Assembly (NCBI RefSeq): GCF_900101895.1
Contig: NZ_FMVF01000014.1
Coordinates: 34,305 to 98,304 of the forward strand
From: Flavobacterium caeni
GTDB lineage: Bacteria > Bacteroidota > Bacteroidia > Flavobacteriales > Flavobacteriaceae
Direction of reading: 5' to 3'
Length of the DNA: 64,000 nucleotides
Shown: in pieces, positions 7,964 to 19,191 of the stretch
How positions within the stretch are numbered: the first letter of the stretch is position 1
How the letters are laid out: every line of letters starts with the position of its first letter
The notes under the pieces: model-generated
What the model was told of the DNA's origin: nothing
Seen by the model: the letters and a program-made list of their open reading frames with translations, nothing else
Database searches by the model: none
Position numbers and translations under genes: made by a program

Positions 7964-10900
7964 ATGGAACCCGTAGCACCTTATACTCCTGTCAACAAAG
8001 TACGAATCGTCACGGCTGCCTCGCTATTCGATGGGCACGATGCCGCGATCAACATCATGCGCCGCATCATCCAGGCCACGGGCGTCGAGGTCATCCACCT
8101 CGGGCACGACCGTTCGGTCGAGGAGGTTGTCAACACGGCCATCCAGGAAGATGCCAACGCGATCGCGATGACGTCTTACCAAGGCGGCCACAACGAGTAT
8201 TTCAAATACATGTACGATTTGCTCAAGGAAAAAGGTGCGGGCCACATCAAAATTTTCGGCGGCGGCGGCGGTGTTATTTTGCCGAGCGAAATCTCGGAAT
8301 TGCACGAATACGGCATCGAGCGCATCTACTCGCCCGACGACGGCCGCGAGCTCGGTTTGCAAGGCATGATCAATGATCTCGTAAAGCGTTCCGATTTTCC
8401 CGTTGGCGACAAACTCAACGGCGAGGTCAACCATCTTGAAGACAAGAATCCGACGGCGATTGCGCGCGTGATTTCATCGGCCGAGAACTTCCCCGAAGTC
8501 GCCAAAGATGCCATGGACGCCATCCACAAAAAAAACAAGGATTCCAAAACGCCTGTACTCGGCATTACCGGAACGGGTGGCGCGGGAAAATCATCGCTTG
8601 TCGATGAGGTGGTCCGCAGATTTTTGATCGATTTCCCAGAAAAAACCATAGGATTGATATCGGTCGATCCGTCGAAAAGAAAAACAGGCGGCGCGCTTTT
8701 GGGCGACCGTATCCGTATGAACGCAATCAACAACCCGCGCGTCTACATGCGTTCACTCGCCACACGTCAATCGAACCTTGCGCTTTCCAAATATGTAGCC
8801 GAAGCGATTGAAGTGTTGAAGGCGGCCAAATACGATTTAATCATCCTCGAAACTTCTGGAATCGGCCAATCGGATACCGAAATCATGGACCATTCCGATG
8901 TGTCGTTGTATGTGATGACACCCGAATTCGGCGCCGCGACGCAGCTCGAAAAAATCGACATGCTCGATTTTGCCGACCTCGTGGCCATCAACAAATTCGA
9001 CAAACGCGGCTCGCTCGATGCGTTGCGCGACGTCAAAAAACAATACCAACGCAACCACCAGCTTTGGGACGCCGACTTGGATACGCTGCCGGTTTTCGGG
9101 ACGATCGCATCGCAGTTCAACGACCCGGGCATGAACACGCTCTACAAATCGGTGATGGACAAAATCCACGAGAAAACGCAATCCGACCTCCAATCGGATT
9201 TCCACATTTCGAAAGAGATGAGCGAGAAAATTTTCGTGATTCCGCCACACCGTACGCGCTACCTGAGTGAAATCGCCGAGAACAACCGCAAATACGACCA
9301 AACGGCGTCGGCGCAGCAAAAAGTCGCCCAAACGCTCTACGGCATCTACAAAACGATCGAATCGGTCGCAGGCCAAAATATCGGCTTGACCAAATTCGGT
9401 TTGGATAGCGAAGCAATAAATAATAGCAATAAAGAATTAATAAAATTATTATTGGCCGAATTCGACCGCGTCAAACTCAACCTCGACCCGTACAACTGGG
9501 AAATCATCCAAACCTGGGGCGAAAAAGTCACCAAGTACAAAAATCCGGTTTACAGTTTCAAGGTACGCGACAAGGAAATCAAGATCGCGACGCACACCGA
9601 ATCGTTGTCGCACAGCCAGATTCCGAAAGTCGCGCTTCCAAAATACGAAGCGTGGGGCGACATTTTGCGCTGGTGTTTGCAGGAGAACGTACCGGGCGAA
9701 TTCCCGTTTGCATCGGGGCTTTATCCGTTCAAGCGCGAAGGCGAAGACCCAAGCCGTATGTTTGCAGGCGAGGGCGGACCAGAGCGTACCAACAAACGAT
9801 TCCACTATGTCTCGCAAGGCATGCCGGCCAAGCGTTTGTCTACGGCGTTCGACTCGGTGACGTTGTATGGCAACGATCCGCATTTGCGCCCCGATATTTA
9901 CGGAAAAATCGGTAATGCTGGGGTTTCGATTTGCTGTCTGGACGACGCCAAGAAGTTGTATTCGGGATTCGATCTCGTACATCCGATGACGTCGGTTTCG
10001 ATGACGATCAACGGTCCGGCGCCAATGCTGCTCGGGTTTTTCATGAACGCGGCCATCGACCAACAGTGCGAAATCTACATCAAGGAAAACAACCTGGTCG
10101 ATGAGGTGCAGGCCAAAATCGACGAGATTTACAAAAAATCAAAAACCCAGCGTCCGCAGTACCAGGGCAAATTGCCCGACGGCAACAACGGCTTGGGCTT
10201 GATGCTTTTGGGCGTCACCGGCGACATGGTGTTGCCTTCCGATGTGTATGCCAACATCAAGGCCAGGACACTTTCGCAAGTGCGCGGAACGGTACAGGCC
10301 GATATTTTGAAGGAAGACCAGGCGCAGAATACCTGTATTTTTTCGACCGAATTTGCATTGCGTCTGATGGGCGATGTGCAGGAGTATTTCATCCACAAAA
10401 ACGTACGCAACTTTTATTCGGTGTCCATCTCGGGCTACCACATTGCCGAAGCCGGCGCCAACCCGATCACGCAGCTGGCCTTTACGCTGGCCAACGGCTT
10501 CACGTATGTCGAATACTATTTGAGCCGCGGCATGAACATCAACGATTTCGGGCCCAACCTGTCGTTCTTTTTCTCGAACGGTATCGATCCCGAATATGCG
10601 GTGATTGGCCGTGTGGCGCGTAAGATTTGGGCCAAAGCGTTGAAGAACAAATACGGTGCGAACGAGCGTGCGCAAATGCTCAAGTACCATATCCAAACTT
10701 CGGGTCGTTCGCTGCACGCGCAGGAAATCGACTTTAACGACATCCGCACGACGTTGCAAGCGTTGTATGCGATTTACGACAACTGCAACTCGTTGCACAC
10801 CAACGCCTACGACGAAGCGATCACGACGCCTACCGAAGAATCGGTACGCCGTGCGATGGCCATCCAGCTCATCATCAACAAAGAACTCGGACTGGCCAAG

Positions 10901-11383
10901 AACGAAAACCCGATCCAGGGCTCGTTCATCATCGAAGAATTGACCGACTTGGTCGAAGAGGCCGTGTTGCAGGAATTCGACCGTATCACCGAACGCGGCG
11001 GCGTACTTGGTGCGATGGAGACGATGTACCAACGTTCGAAAATCCAGGAGGAATCATTGTATTATGAAACTTTGAAACACAACGGCGACTTCCCGATCAT
11101 CGGCGTCAACACTTTCTTGAGCTCGAAAGGTTCGCCGACGGTGGTTCCTGCCGAGGTCATCCGCGCGACCGAAGAAGAAAAGCAATACCAGATCGACATG
11201 CTCGATGCGTTACACAAAACGCATGCAGGCAAGGAAGACGAATTGCTTGCCGCCGTACAGGAAGCCGCCATCCAGAACAAGAACATTTTCGAGCAGCTCA
11301 TGGAAGCCACCAAAGTGTGTTCGCTGGGTCAAATCACGAGCGCGTTGTTCGAGGTGGGCGGGCAGTACCGCAGAAACATGTAA
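7964..11383 (+). CDS. icmF: fused acyl-CoA mutase (isobutyryl-CoA mutase IcmF type)
   Basis: 1139-aa adenosylcobalamin-dependent carbon-skeleton mutase fused to its GTPase chaperone. The order is B12-binding domain (DGHD, residues 23-26, with the cobalt-ligating His), MeaI-type GTPase (P-loop GTGGAGKS 202-209, later NKFD), then the large mutase TIM-barrel (about 540-1100). This order is diagnostic of IcmF rather than of two-subunit methylmalonyl-CoA mutase. Family members interconvert isobutyryl-CoA and n-butyryl-CoA, or isovaleryl-CoA and pivalyl-CoA; the substrate here is not decided. No cobalamin riboswitch was seen upstream. Monocistronic. Confidence 0.92.
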   Translation: MEPVAPYTPVNKVRIVTAASLFDGHDAAINIMRRIIQATGVEVIHLGHDRSVEEVVNTAIQEDANAIAMTSYQGGHNEYFKYMYDLLKEKGAGHIKIFGGGGGVILPSEISELHEYGIERIYSPDDGRELGLQGMINDLVKRSDFPVGDKLNGEVNHLEDKNPTAIARVISSAENFPEVAKDAMDAIHKKNKDSKTPVLGITGTGGAGKSSLVDEVVRRFLIDFPEKTIGLISVDPSKRKTGGALLGDRIRMNAINNPRVYMRSLATRQSNLALSKYVAEAIEVLKAAKYDLIILETSGIGQSDTEIMDHSDVSLYVMTPEFGAATQLEKIDMLDFADLVAINKFDKRGSLDALRDVKKQYQRNHQLWDADLDTLPVFGTIASQFNDPGMNTLYKSVMDKIHEKTQSDLQSDFHISKEMSEKIFVIPPHRTRYLSEIAENNRKYDQTASAQQKVAQTLYGIYKTIESVAGQNIGLTKFGLDSEAINNSNKELIKLLLAEFDRVKLNLDPYNWEIIQTWGEKVTKYKNPVYSFKVRDKEIKIATHTESLSHSQIPKVALPKYEAWGDILRWCLQENVPGEFPFASGLYPFKREGEDPSRMFAGEGGPERTNKRFHYVSQGMPAKRLSTAFDSVTLYGNDPHLRPDIYGKIGNAGVSICCLDDAKKLYSGFDLVHPMTSVSMTINGPAPMLLGFFMNAAIDQQCEIYIKENNLVDEVQAKIDEIYKKSKTQRPQYQGKLPDGNNGLGLMLLGVTGDMVLPSDVYANIKARTLSQVRGTVQADILKEDQAQNTCIFSTEFALRLMGDVQEYFIHKNVRNFYSVSISGYHIAEAGANPITQLAFTLANGFTYVEYYLSRGMNINDFGPNLSFFFSNGIDPEYAVIGRVARKIWAKALKNKYGANERAQMLKYHIQTSGRSLHAQEIDFNDIRTTLQALYAIYDNCNSLHTNAYDEAITTPTEESVRRAMAIQLIINKELGLAKNENPIQGSFIIEELTDLVEEAVLQEFDRITERGGVLGAMETMYQRSKIQEESLYYETLKHNGDFPIIGVNTFLSSKGSPTVVPAEVIRATEEEKQYQIDMLDALHKTHAGKEDELLAAVQEAAIQNKNIFEQLMEATKVCSLGQITSALFEVGGQYRRNM

Positions 11384-11429
11384 CCGTTACCGGGTTTGCC
11401 GTAAGCCTTGATGGGCGTTGTAAATTGTG

Positions 11430-11437
11430 TATCTTTG
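11430..11437 (+). promoter_or_regulatory. -7 box of the decayed TPR/AraC regulator
   Basis: TATCTTTG is a perfect TAnnTTTG, with a TTG 19 nt upstream (11408-11410) as possible -33 element. It places the transcript start near 11441 and favours the ATG at 11453. Confidence 0.65.
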
Positions 11438-11452
11438 TCGAAAGACAAAACG

Positions 11453-13030
11453 ATGCTAGGCCGTTATTTTCCTTTTTTTTGGATGTTGTTTTTTGTGGTT
11501 TCGGCGTCGTGGGCGCAAAGCCATTCGCTCAGCCCTATTTTTATCAAAAACAGCAATCTGGTTTACCAGGATCCGGAGCAGGTGCGCAAGGTCGCATCGT
11601 ATCTGGAACATTCCAATACTCCACAAAGCAAAGCCGAAGGTTTGTATTTGCTGTCTGAAAGCAACTTTGTGCTCGGAAATTACAGCGAAAGCATCGCGCG
11701 TTTGTTCGAAACCAATCAATTGCTTAAAGCCGATGAAGGCGCGGCGTTAAAAGTCTTCGTACTGGCATCGATTTCGTCGCGATGCCGGATTTTTGGCGTA
11801 CAAGACAAGTCGGACGCTTATCTCGACCGTGCTTCGGGATTGCTCAACGGCCTTGCAAAGGGAACCGAAAAAAACGGATGCCACGCGACAGTCCTGCTCA
11901 ATCAAGCCTACATACTGCTGCTCAATCAAGCCTACATACTGCTGCACAATCAAGCCTAGGACCAAGCGTTAAACAAACTCGATGAAGCCAAAGCGGTCTT
12001 GGCGGGCGATCTACAAAATTTCCCAGTGTTGCTGGCCAAGATCCATCTGGCTACCGCCGCCATTCAAACTACACAAGCGCGCTACACGGATGCCGACAAA
12101 AACTACGATGCGGCATGGACGATTTTACAGCGCAACCAATTGGAACAATCGACCATCGCGGCCGAAGCGCTTCACGGGAAAGGGATGGTCGCGTTACAGC
12201 AAAGAAAGTATGGTTTGGCCGAAACGATGTTCAACCAGGTGTTGTCGTTTCCGTTGGTCGATCGGTATACCAAGGCATCGACCTAAAAAGAATTGTCGGA
12301 GGTGGCACACCTGAAAAACGATAACGAAAAACGACATTCTTTTTACCAGCAATACCAAACCCTGACCGACGAGACAGTAGCCTCCGAACGCCAGTCGCGC
12401 AATGCATTGCTGCAGCAAATCGAAACAGAGCAGCAGCTTTTGTTGGAAACCGAGAAAAGCAGTTACGATTTTGTGATTGTGGGCCTGGTGTCGGTTTTGT
12501 TGCTTTCGTTTGGGATCTACTTTTTTTACAATAGAAAATTAAACCGCGAGTACGCGCATTTTGAATCGTTGTTGCAAAAAATCGCATCGGAAGGCCAGAT
12601 CAAACCCGTACGGGACGCCGCCTACAGCATCCAGGAAACGGTGTACAAAGGCATTGCGATTCCCGAAAAGACCGAGCAGTTCATCTTGGACAAGCTGGCC
12701 GAATTTGAAAAGACCACCTATTTTAACAACCCCGGCATTTCGTTGCAATCGTTGGCCAAGAAGCTCAATACGAACACCAAGTACCTGTCCGAGACGATCC
12801 ATGTCCACAAGTGCAAGAACTTTAATACCTACATCAACGAACTCCGGATCAATTACATCATCAAAATGATGACATCCGATGCGAGGTTCCTCAATTACAA
12901 AGTGAGCTATCTGGCCGAAACCTGTGGCTTTTCGTCGCACAGCGCGTTCAGCAGCGTCTTTAAATCGGTCACCGATTTGACACCCAAGCAGTTTGTTTCT
13001 TTTCTCAAAAAGAAAAACGAAAAACAGTAA
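11453..13030 (+). pseudogene. TPR-AraC family sensor/regulator, inactivated by two stops
   Basis: One continuous frame encodes a signal peptide (MLGRYFPFFWMLFFVVSASWAQ, split), TPR-like helices, a transmembrane helix (VGLVSVLLLSFGIYFF) and a C-terminal AraC HTH, the usual plan of flavobacterial TPR/AraC regulators. It is interrupted by TAG at 11957-11959 and TAA at 12284-12286 with no frame change. The first stop lies at the end of a 24-bp tandem duplication. The start at 11453 follows the -7 box. Fragments 11999-12286 and 12293-13030 could each be translated only if reinitiation occurred; a nonfunctional gene is more likely. Confidence 0.85.
11897..11959 (+). repeat. 24-bp tandem duplication ending in a stop
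   Basis: Two exact 24-bp units encoding LNQAYILL (11897-11920, 11921-11944) are followed by a partial third whose Tyr codon position reads TAG. It lies inside the decayed regulator. Confidence 0.8.
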
Positions 13031-13062
13031 ACTTTCGCTAACTTGTGGTTGTATTCGGGGCT

Positions 13063-13236
13063 ATGAAAATCTGATTTAAAATAATGGTGTTGTTTGCTGC
13101 GGTATCGCTCGCGCCAATCGCGTGGGCGCAACCCCAAAAAAGCTTGGAAAGCCTGCTGGGCGAAACCAATATGCTGGTTTACAACAACCCCGAAAAGGCA
13201 ATTGCAGACGGATTGCGTTACTACAAACAAGCCCAA
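13063..13236 (+). pseudogene. 5' stub of a second TPR/AraC regulator
   Basis: Frame from ATG 13063 (TGA at the fourth codon) or 13084: signal peptide MVLFAAVSLAPIAWAQ, then SLESLLGETNMLVYNNPEKA, which parallels the N-terminus of the preceding regulator (NSNLVYQDPEQV). Similarity stops near 13236, where unrelated fibronectin-like coding sequence begins in another frame. It is the remnant of a tandem paralogue cut by a deletion. Confidence 0.7.
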
Positions 13237-16200
13237 GGCAAGCCGTGTGGTCGCTTCGAATCCGGGTATCAATTCGATCGATTTGACCTGGAACCAAAGC
13301 GGTTCGGCCGAAACCGACTGGCAATATGTCGTGCAACCGGCCGGAACCGGCGTTCCCACAGCCGACGGTACCGATTACAGCCAGGCGAGCGCCACACCAT
13401 CGCTTACCGTAAACGGATTGCTTTCCAACACATTGTACGAAGTTTATGTCCGTGCGAAATGTGGCGAAACCAGTTTTGGCGAATGGGTTTTGGGCGCAAC
13501 CATCAGAACTTTGTGTGACGATGTGACGGCAAACTACTGCGAAGATTTTGTCAGCACGTTGACCAATACCGTTCCTTTTTGCTGGTCGGCCAACGCGGGC
13601 GGCGGATCGGGCGGCGTGGCCAAGGTGATTTACCAGGCGTCTTACCAAAAGAACATGTTCGACTTGTACTACCCGGTATCGGCATCGGGTACCATCAGCG
13701 CGACCTCGCCAAACATTGCGTATGCCACCGATGGTTTGCACCGTTTGCGTTTTACGGCGGGTGCAACCGACAATACTGCCGACCTGTTGGAGGTGGGTAC
13801 GGTTGATGGCATCGGAAACTTTGTGGCCATCACGAGCCTGACACTTTCTACCGACAGAAACGCAGAATACTTGGTGAACCTTCCAAACAACGGAAACGCG
13901 CACTACTATTTTAAACACAGTGGTGCTACCGGAAAGCACATTTACATCAATACGGTTTGTATTGAGAACATTCCGGCATGTCTTGAAGTTCCGGGCATTG
14001 CGGCAGACGATGTTACATCATCAACCGTTACGGCTATCTGGACTGCGAGTGCTTCGGCCGAAACGGCGTGGGAATACATCGTACAGCCATCGACCAATGC
14101 AGCACCAACAGATTTGACCTCGGGCACGCCAACGTCTGAACTGTCCAATCTGGTTTCAGACCTGACGCCAAACACCGCTTATTCCATTTATGTACGGGCC
14201 AACTGCGACGGCAACGGATTTGGTGCCTGGACCGGCCCGGTTGCGTTCACCACGCCTTGTAGTGCTTTCGCGGCACCATTTGCCGAAGGTTTCCAAGGTG
14301 CGAACGTAGCCACCGAAGAAGTAAAACCATGCTGGTCTGTTTACGATACCGGCAGTGGCGATTTGAAAACTTTTGGACTGTCTTTCGGCGTTTCGCCGGT
14401 AGAAGGTGCTTTGCAACTCAGATTCTATTTTCAACCGAACACGCCGGTCGAAAGTCTGGTGTTGGTTTCACCTGAATTTTCGGATCTTGGCGTCAACAAG
14501 CGCATCCGTTTTAAGATGAACAAAAGAAGCGGACAGGAAGCCAACATGAACATTCTGATTGGAACTGTGGCGAGCCCAACCGACATGGCGTCGTTCGAAT
14601 TGCTCGACGGCACGACGTTGAACCAAGCGTCAATCATTGCCGGTCCATGGACTGAATTCACCATAGACCTGACCAACTACAACGACAACTTGGGACACAA
14701 ATACATTGCGTTTAAACCGCAGCATTCCGGAACCGGACCGATACAAAATGTGTTCATGGATGAGTTTACCTATGAGTTGAATCCGGCCATGATCCTCAAC
14801 GATGAAGCCGCCGATGCCCACGTGATCGAAGCTTCTACCGATTACACATGCGACAATCAGATCATCGCCACTTTCGAAGGCGCCACACAGTCCCCTGAAT
14901 TTCCATGCCAGAGCCCGCTTTATGCCGACCGCAACGACCTTTGGTATAAATTTACCCCAACCGAATCTGGACTGTATTCGATTACCGGGACACCTACAAA
15001 CGGACTGATAGGCGTCACCAGTCTCTATATGTTCACGGGAACTCCGGGTAACCTTGCGGTTATTCCGGGCGGATGTTCGACCAATTTTACCTCGCAAACG
15101 TTGGCCGCGGGTACGACATATTACATTTCAATCGCGGCGGCCGATCCTGCGGTCGAATTCAGATTGTGCATCTACAAATTCCCTGACGCGCCTGATAACG
15201 ACGAAATCGCCAACGCAACGGCACTCATCGAGTCGCCTGATTTCAACTGTGTAAACGGGATCGAGGGCAATACCGGATCGGCAACACACTCTTCGGATTC
15301 ATTCTGTCCGTCGCAGCAAGTGGATGTATGGTATACCTTTATGGCCCCTGAAACAAGGGAATACACTTTTAGGAAGTACATGCTCAACGGCTCTACGCCA
15401 ACGCGCCTTACGGTGTACAGTGGCACTCCGGGTAGTTTAACGGCCATCGGAAGCGAAACCTGTACCACAAACTTGGTTCTCGCAAACCTGACCGCAGGTC
15501 AAACCTACTACGCCAGCATTTCGACAAGCGAAGGCGTTTCGTTGCCCGTGTATTTTACCATGTGCGTTTACCCATCGCCGCCCCCACCTGTCAACGACAA
15601 TTGCGATGCCCCGATTGCCCTGACCGTGGGGACGACATTTGAGGATCACGTCATCATCGGAAACACGACTTCGGCTACGGTCAACGCCACCAATTCAAAT
15701 TACCCTTCTTGCGGAACCCTTGAGTTCAGCCTGCACGGACGCGATGTTTGGTTTACAGCAGTCGTTCCTGAGTCTGGTACGTTATGGATTGAAACGCGAT
15801 TCGCACCGGGGTCTTTGTTGACCGATACGATCATCGAAACCTACACGGGATCGTGCGGAACCAATACATTGCTTCCGTTTTACTACCAGGTCGCGCCACC
15901 AAATCTGGGGACCGCTTATTGTAATGAGCAGTTTGTCATCGGCGGCAACCCTTTTGCGGGAATTCGTTTCACCGACAAAGAACCGGGTACGGTTGTGATC
16001 ATCCGCGCGTGGGGTTGGGCAAGACAATTCGGAGATTTCCAGATTTCGGCCTACGACCCAACAACGCCATGTGCCAGGCCAACGTCCATCGACGTGATTC
16101 CGTCAACAACAAGTGCAGCCTTTGCATGGACGGCACCCGACCCGGCACCAAGCGGCTATTACTACGTGGTGCAGAACGCGAGTTTAGGGTATCCTGGCAG

Positions 16201-16594
16201 CCAGACGGGGACACAAACCGCCGAGACTTCGGGAAGTGTTTCAGACCTGTCGGCAAATACTGATTATGAGATTTACGTACGCTCGAATTGTGGCAACAAC
16301 ATGAGCGCCTGGGAAGGACCAATCCCGTTCACGACCGATACGTTGGCCAGCACGCAGTTCAGCGCGAGCAACTTCCAGTTGTATCCGAATCCAACCCAAT
16401 CGGTGTTGAACATCAAAAATACCGAGTCGATCAAACACGTGGACATTTACAACATGAACGGACAAAAAGTATATGCGCAAACCTTCGACGCGACGACGCT
16501 CCAATTGGATTTGTCGCATTTGGCCAAAGGCGTTTATATCTTGAAAGCCGATACCGCGAACGAAAAACAAAGTTTTAAGATCGTGGTCCAATAA
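13237..16594 (+). pseudogene. T9SS-sorted fibronectin-type surface protein, 5'-truncated
   Basis: About 1118 codons of a secreted protein: FN3-like domains (13246-13500; about 13978-14250; about 16070-16340 with YEIYVRSNCG), a jelly-roll/MAM-like section (about 14260-14790), two or three PPC-like domains with DLWYKF and DVWYTF motifs, and a C-terminal T9SS type A sorting domain (FQLYPNPTQSVLNIK to KIVVQ). There is no signal peptide: the frame continues upstream to an ATG at 13094 only by running out of frame through the regulator stub. It is therefore judged a gene whose 5' end was lost; expression could persist from an internal start but export is unlikely. Confidence 0.75.
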
Positions 16595-16612
16595 CCACAA
16601 CACAACCAGTTG

Positions 16613-16646
16613 AAAAAGTGCTTTGGGAATCCCCAAGGCACTTTTT
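16613..16646 (+). terminator. intrinsic terminator after the T9SS gene remnant
   Basis: Hairpin AAAAAGTGC(T)TTGGG / CCCCAAGGCACTTTTT, followed by T-rich sequence. Confidence 0.75.
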
Positions 16647-16707
16647 GCATTTATACCGGCGTGATGACCGATAGAGGGAATGGATTTTTGGGCAAGGAAG
16701 CAATGGC

Positions 16708-17697
16708 TCAACGCCGTTTCCAGATCGAACCGTTCTTGGTGGTTTGTTTCTCGAGTGCGCCGTTTGCAGTGAGTTCGTTCAGTGTTTTTTCGGCATTCGC
16801 TCTAGGTGTTTGGGTGAGTTCGGCAAATTCCCTTGCGGTCAATGTCGTGTACTTTGCAAACACAGCCTGCCAGTTTTGGTCGTATGTTGCTTTTGCGGCC
16901 AATGGATGCAAACTTTTGATCGCCTGCTCGTAATCGCCATAAGGCTTGGAACCGTAAACCGTTGCGTTTTTGCCGTCGGTGTTCGAGAAGATCATCGTCG
17001 GAAATCCGCGTACGCCCATGGCACGTCCCAGTTTGAGGTCTTCTTCAAAAAGTAGTTTGGCGCGACCTTCGAAGTCGGTTTTGAACTGCGTAATGTCCAA
17101 TCCGACTTTTCGTGCGGCAAGCGCTAGGTTGTCCCGTTTGGCGATGTTCTTTTTTTGCAGGAATACCATTTCGCGGATTTCGCGCAAAAATAGTAGCGCT
17201 TTTTGCTGGTCCTGCAATTGCGCGGCCTTGAATGCGATGCTGGGCGGATACGAAGAATCAAGCGGATCTTCGAGCCAAACGTCGCCGTCGATGGGCATGT
17301 CGTAGTAGGCGCTGACCTCGTCCCAATGGTGCGCCACATCCGACGGTTTGCTGATGCCGCCGCTGTTATAGCTCCAGTCGGGCAACAATCCGCCCATGCG
17401 GTATTCGATGTCGATGGACTGGCCGTATTCGAGTTTTAACTTGCGCAATTGCGGTTCGATGCCCCAGCAGGAGGAGCAAATCGGGTCGGTAAAATACACC
17501 ACCTTAATGGGTTTCTCGACTGCTTGAACAGCCGTAGTTGAATTTTGTGTTGGCGTACCGGGGATTTCGCATAATCCTTTTTCGGGATTACACAACAGCG
17601 GGTTGTTTTCCATAGGTTTGTTGTTTTGTGATTGGCAGCCGCTGCCCGACAGCAGGGTCAGCAACAAGGCCGCAGTTGTTTTTGCAGAATTGGCCAT
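16708..17697 (-). CDS. DsbA-family thiol protein (SpxH/FrnE-like), probable lipoprotein
   Basis: 329 aa from the ATG at 17697; the frame extends to 17751 but that start lies across the intergenic promoter region. It has a hydrophobic N-terminus with a possible lipobox Cys at 21, then a thioredoxin-fold DsbA-like domain with DPICSSCWG (C74-x2-C77) and the MGGLLPDW segment typical of SpxH/FrnE relatives. The last 45 residues look like a small winged-helix (TPRANAEKTLNELTANGALE), an uncommon addition. A role in thiol redox is inferred. It is divergent from an HxlR regulator 68 nt away, suggesting linked control. Confidence 0.82.
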   Translation of the reverse strand: MANSAKTTAALLLTLLSGSGCQSQNNKPMENNPLLCNPEKGLCEIPGTPTQNSTTAVQAVEKPIKVVYFTDPICSSCWGIEPQLRKLKLEYGQSIDIEYRMGGLLPDWSYNSGGISKPSDVAHHWDEVSAYYDMPIDGDVWLEDPLDSSYPPSIAFKAAQLQDQQKALLFLREIREMVFLQKKNIAKRDNLALAARKVGLDITQFKTDFEGRAKLLFEEDLKLGRAMGVRGFPTMIFSNTDGKNATVYGSKPYGDYEQAIKSLHPLAAKATYDQNWQAVFAKYTTLTAREFAELTQTPRANAEKTLNELTANGALEKQTTKNGSIWKRR

Positions 17698-17712
17698 CGT
17701 TTCCGATTGTAT

Positions 17713-17720
17713 TATTTTTG
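17713..17720 (+). promoter_or_regulatory. -7 box for the hxlR-type gene
   Basis: TATTTTTG, a perfect TAnnTTTG, 45 nt before the ATG at 17766. Confidence 0.6.
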
Positions 17721-17765
17721 CAAAGTTCGGCCTAAATCCCGACGCATGCAATAAGTCAGTTTTTT

Positions 17766-18062
17766 ATGACCACCCCAAAAGAAACCTGTCCGGCGCAAGC
17801 CCTGCTCAAACAGTTGTCGGGCAAATGGAAACCAGAGATTTTTAGGCTTGCCGTAAACGGTCCGTTGCGGTTCAGCCGTCTGTTACGCGAGATCGAAGGC
17901 GCCAACAAGCAAACCCTTTCGGTAGCGCTGCGCGAATTGGAGGAAATCGGGTTGCTCGAAAAAGTTATTGTACGTCAAAAACCGTTGCATATTGAATACC
18001 ATCTGACCCCATACGGTGCGTCGGTCGTACCGATCTTCAAGCAACTCGAGAGGCTGGGATAA
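17766..18062 (+). CDS. HxlR family transcriptional regulator
   Basis: 98-aa winged-helix regulator. The HxlR signature is plain: CPAQALLKQLSGKWKPEIF (Cys near residue 8), then LRFSRLLREIEG, TLSVALRELEEIGLL and a C-terminal helix. Family members often sense oxidants or aldehydes through the N-terminal Cys. It is divergent from the DsbA-like gene and ends 5 nt from the convergent LLM gene. Its target is probably one of these two neighbours (inference). Confidence 0.9.
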   Translation: MTTPKETCPAQALLKQLSGKWKPEIFRLAVNGPLRFSRLLREIEGANKQTLSVALRELEEIGLLEKVIVRQKPLHIEYHLTPYGASVVPIFKQLERLG

Positions 18063-18067
18063 CGCCA

Positions 18068-19069
18068 TCAAACCGTCATCGATTGCAGCACCGAAGCGGC
18101 GATTTCATAAGACCGTAGCCTGTCCTGGTGGTGGTAAACCGGCGTGGTGATCATGATTTCATCGGCCCCGACACGTCGCAGGAAAATCTCGAGTTCACCC
18201 GCAATCTTCTCGGCATCGCCCACAAACGAAAATTTGATCATTTGCTGCAGCGCGGCCTCTTCGAGCGGATCGATGTACCCCGAATCGGGATCGACGGGCG
18301 GTTGCATTTTTTGTCGTTTGCCGGTCAAGATACCCAAAAACAATTTTTTGAAAGAGGTCGCGAGTTTTCTCGCATCGTATGTCGTGTCGGCCGCAATCAC
18401 GTTGACGCACGGCATGAAATAAGGCTTGTCCAATTGGGCAGAAGGCGTAAAGTGTTCGCGGTAAATGGCCGCGGCCTCGAACAGTTGCGCGGGTGCAAAA
18501 TGGCTCGCAAAAACGTAGGGTAACCCCAGCGAGGCCGCGATGTAGGCGCTTTCTACACTCGATCCCAGAATCCAGATGGGAATGTCGAGCCCTTCGCCCG
18601 GGATGGCACGAACGGCGCTCTTTTGGTTGCTTTTTGAAAGGAACTGCTGCACTTGTTTGACATTGCCCTCGAAATCCATCACGGCTTTCATGTCGCGGCG
18701 CAGCGCATTGGCTGTCAGCTGATCGGTGCCCGGCGCACGGCCCAATCCCAGATCGATACGGTGCGGGTGCAACGTGGCCAGCGTCCCGAATTGTTCGGCC
18801 ACGACCAGCGGCGCGTGGTTGGGCAGCATGATCCCGCCCGAGCCGATGCGCAGCGTCTTGGTTTGGTTGGCCAGGTGGGCCATCAGTACCACGGTTGCTG
18901 TGCTCGCAACGCCTTCCATGTTGTGGTGTTCGGCCAGCCAGTAACGCCTGTAGCCGAGCTGTTCGGTATGTTGCGCGAGCGAAACGGAGTTGCGGAATGC
19001 GTCGGTTGGGGTGTTGCCCTCGGTGACCATGGCCAAATCGAGGACCGAATAGGGGATAGGGATTGTCAT
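18068..19069 (-). CDS. LLM-class flavin-dependent oxidoreductase
   Basis: 333-aa luciferase-like monooxygenase fold. Family motifs are [14 protein letters not shown] near residue 43, [20 protein letters not shown], and [11 protein letters not shown] near 106-116. It uses reduced flavin and probably oxygen; the substrate is unknown. The minus-strand -7 box TAATTTTG (19081-19074) ends only 4 nt before the ATG, so the transcript is predicted to be leaderless or nearly so. Convergent with the HxlR gene. Confidence 0.92.
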   Translation of the reverse strand: MTIPIPYSVLDLAMVTEGNTPTDAFRNSVSLAQHTEQLGYRRYWLAEHHNMEGVASTATVVLMAHLANQTKTLRIGSGGIMLPNHAPLVVAEQFGTLATLHPHRIDLGLGRAPGTDQLTANALRRDMKAVMDFEGNVKQVQQFLSKSNQKSAVRAIPGEGLDIPIWILGSSVESAYIAASLGLPYVFASHFAPAQLFEAAAIYREHFTPSAQLDKPYFMPCVNVIAADTTYDARKLATSFKKLFLGILTGKRQKMQPPVDPDSGYIDPLEEAALQQMIKFSFVGDAEKIAGELEIFLRRVGADEIMITTPVYHHQDRLRSYEIAASVLQSMTV

Positions 19070-19073
19070 ACCC

Positions 19074-19081
19074 CAAAATTA
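19074..19081 (-). promoter_or_regulatory. -7 box abutting the LLM start codon
   Basis: The plus strand reads CAAAATTA, the minus strand TAATTTTG, a perfect match. The distance to the ATG at 19069 is 4 nt, leaving no room for a Shine-Dalgarno leader. Confidence 0.5.
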
Positions 19082-19191
19082 ACCACAATCGCAAGGTGGC
19101 GAAAGCACTTTAACGCGAGGTTTGGAAATCGACCGTGAATTTTTGCAAAGCCACAACGATTCGTTAATTTGCATCGTAAAATACGACGGTA

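Noticed and set aside
13094..13236. Annotated-style start of the FN3/T9SS protein at ATG 13094
   Set aside because: This segment is the regulator stub read out of frame (Arg/Lys/Trp-rich); it gives no signal peptide.
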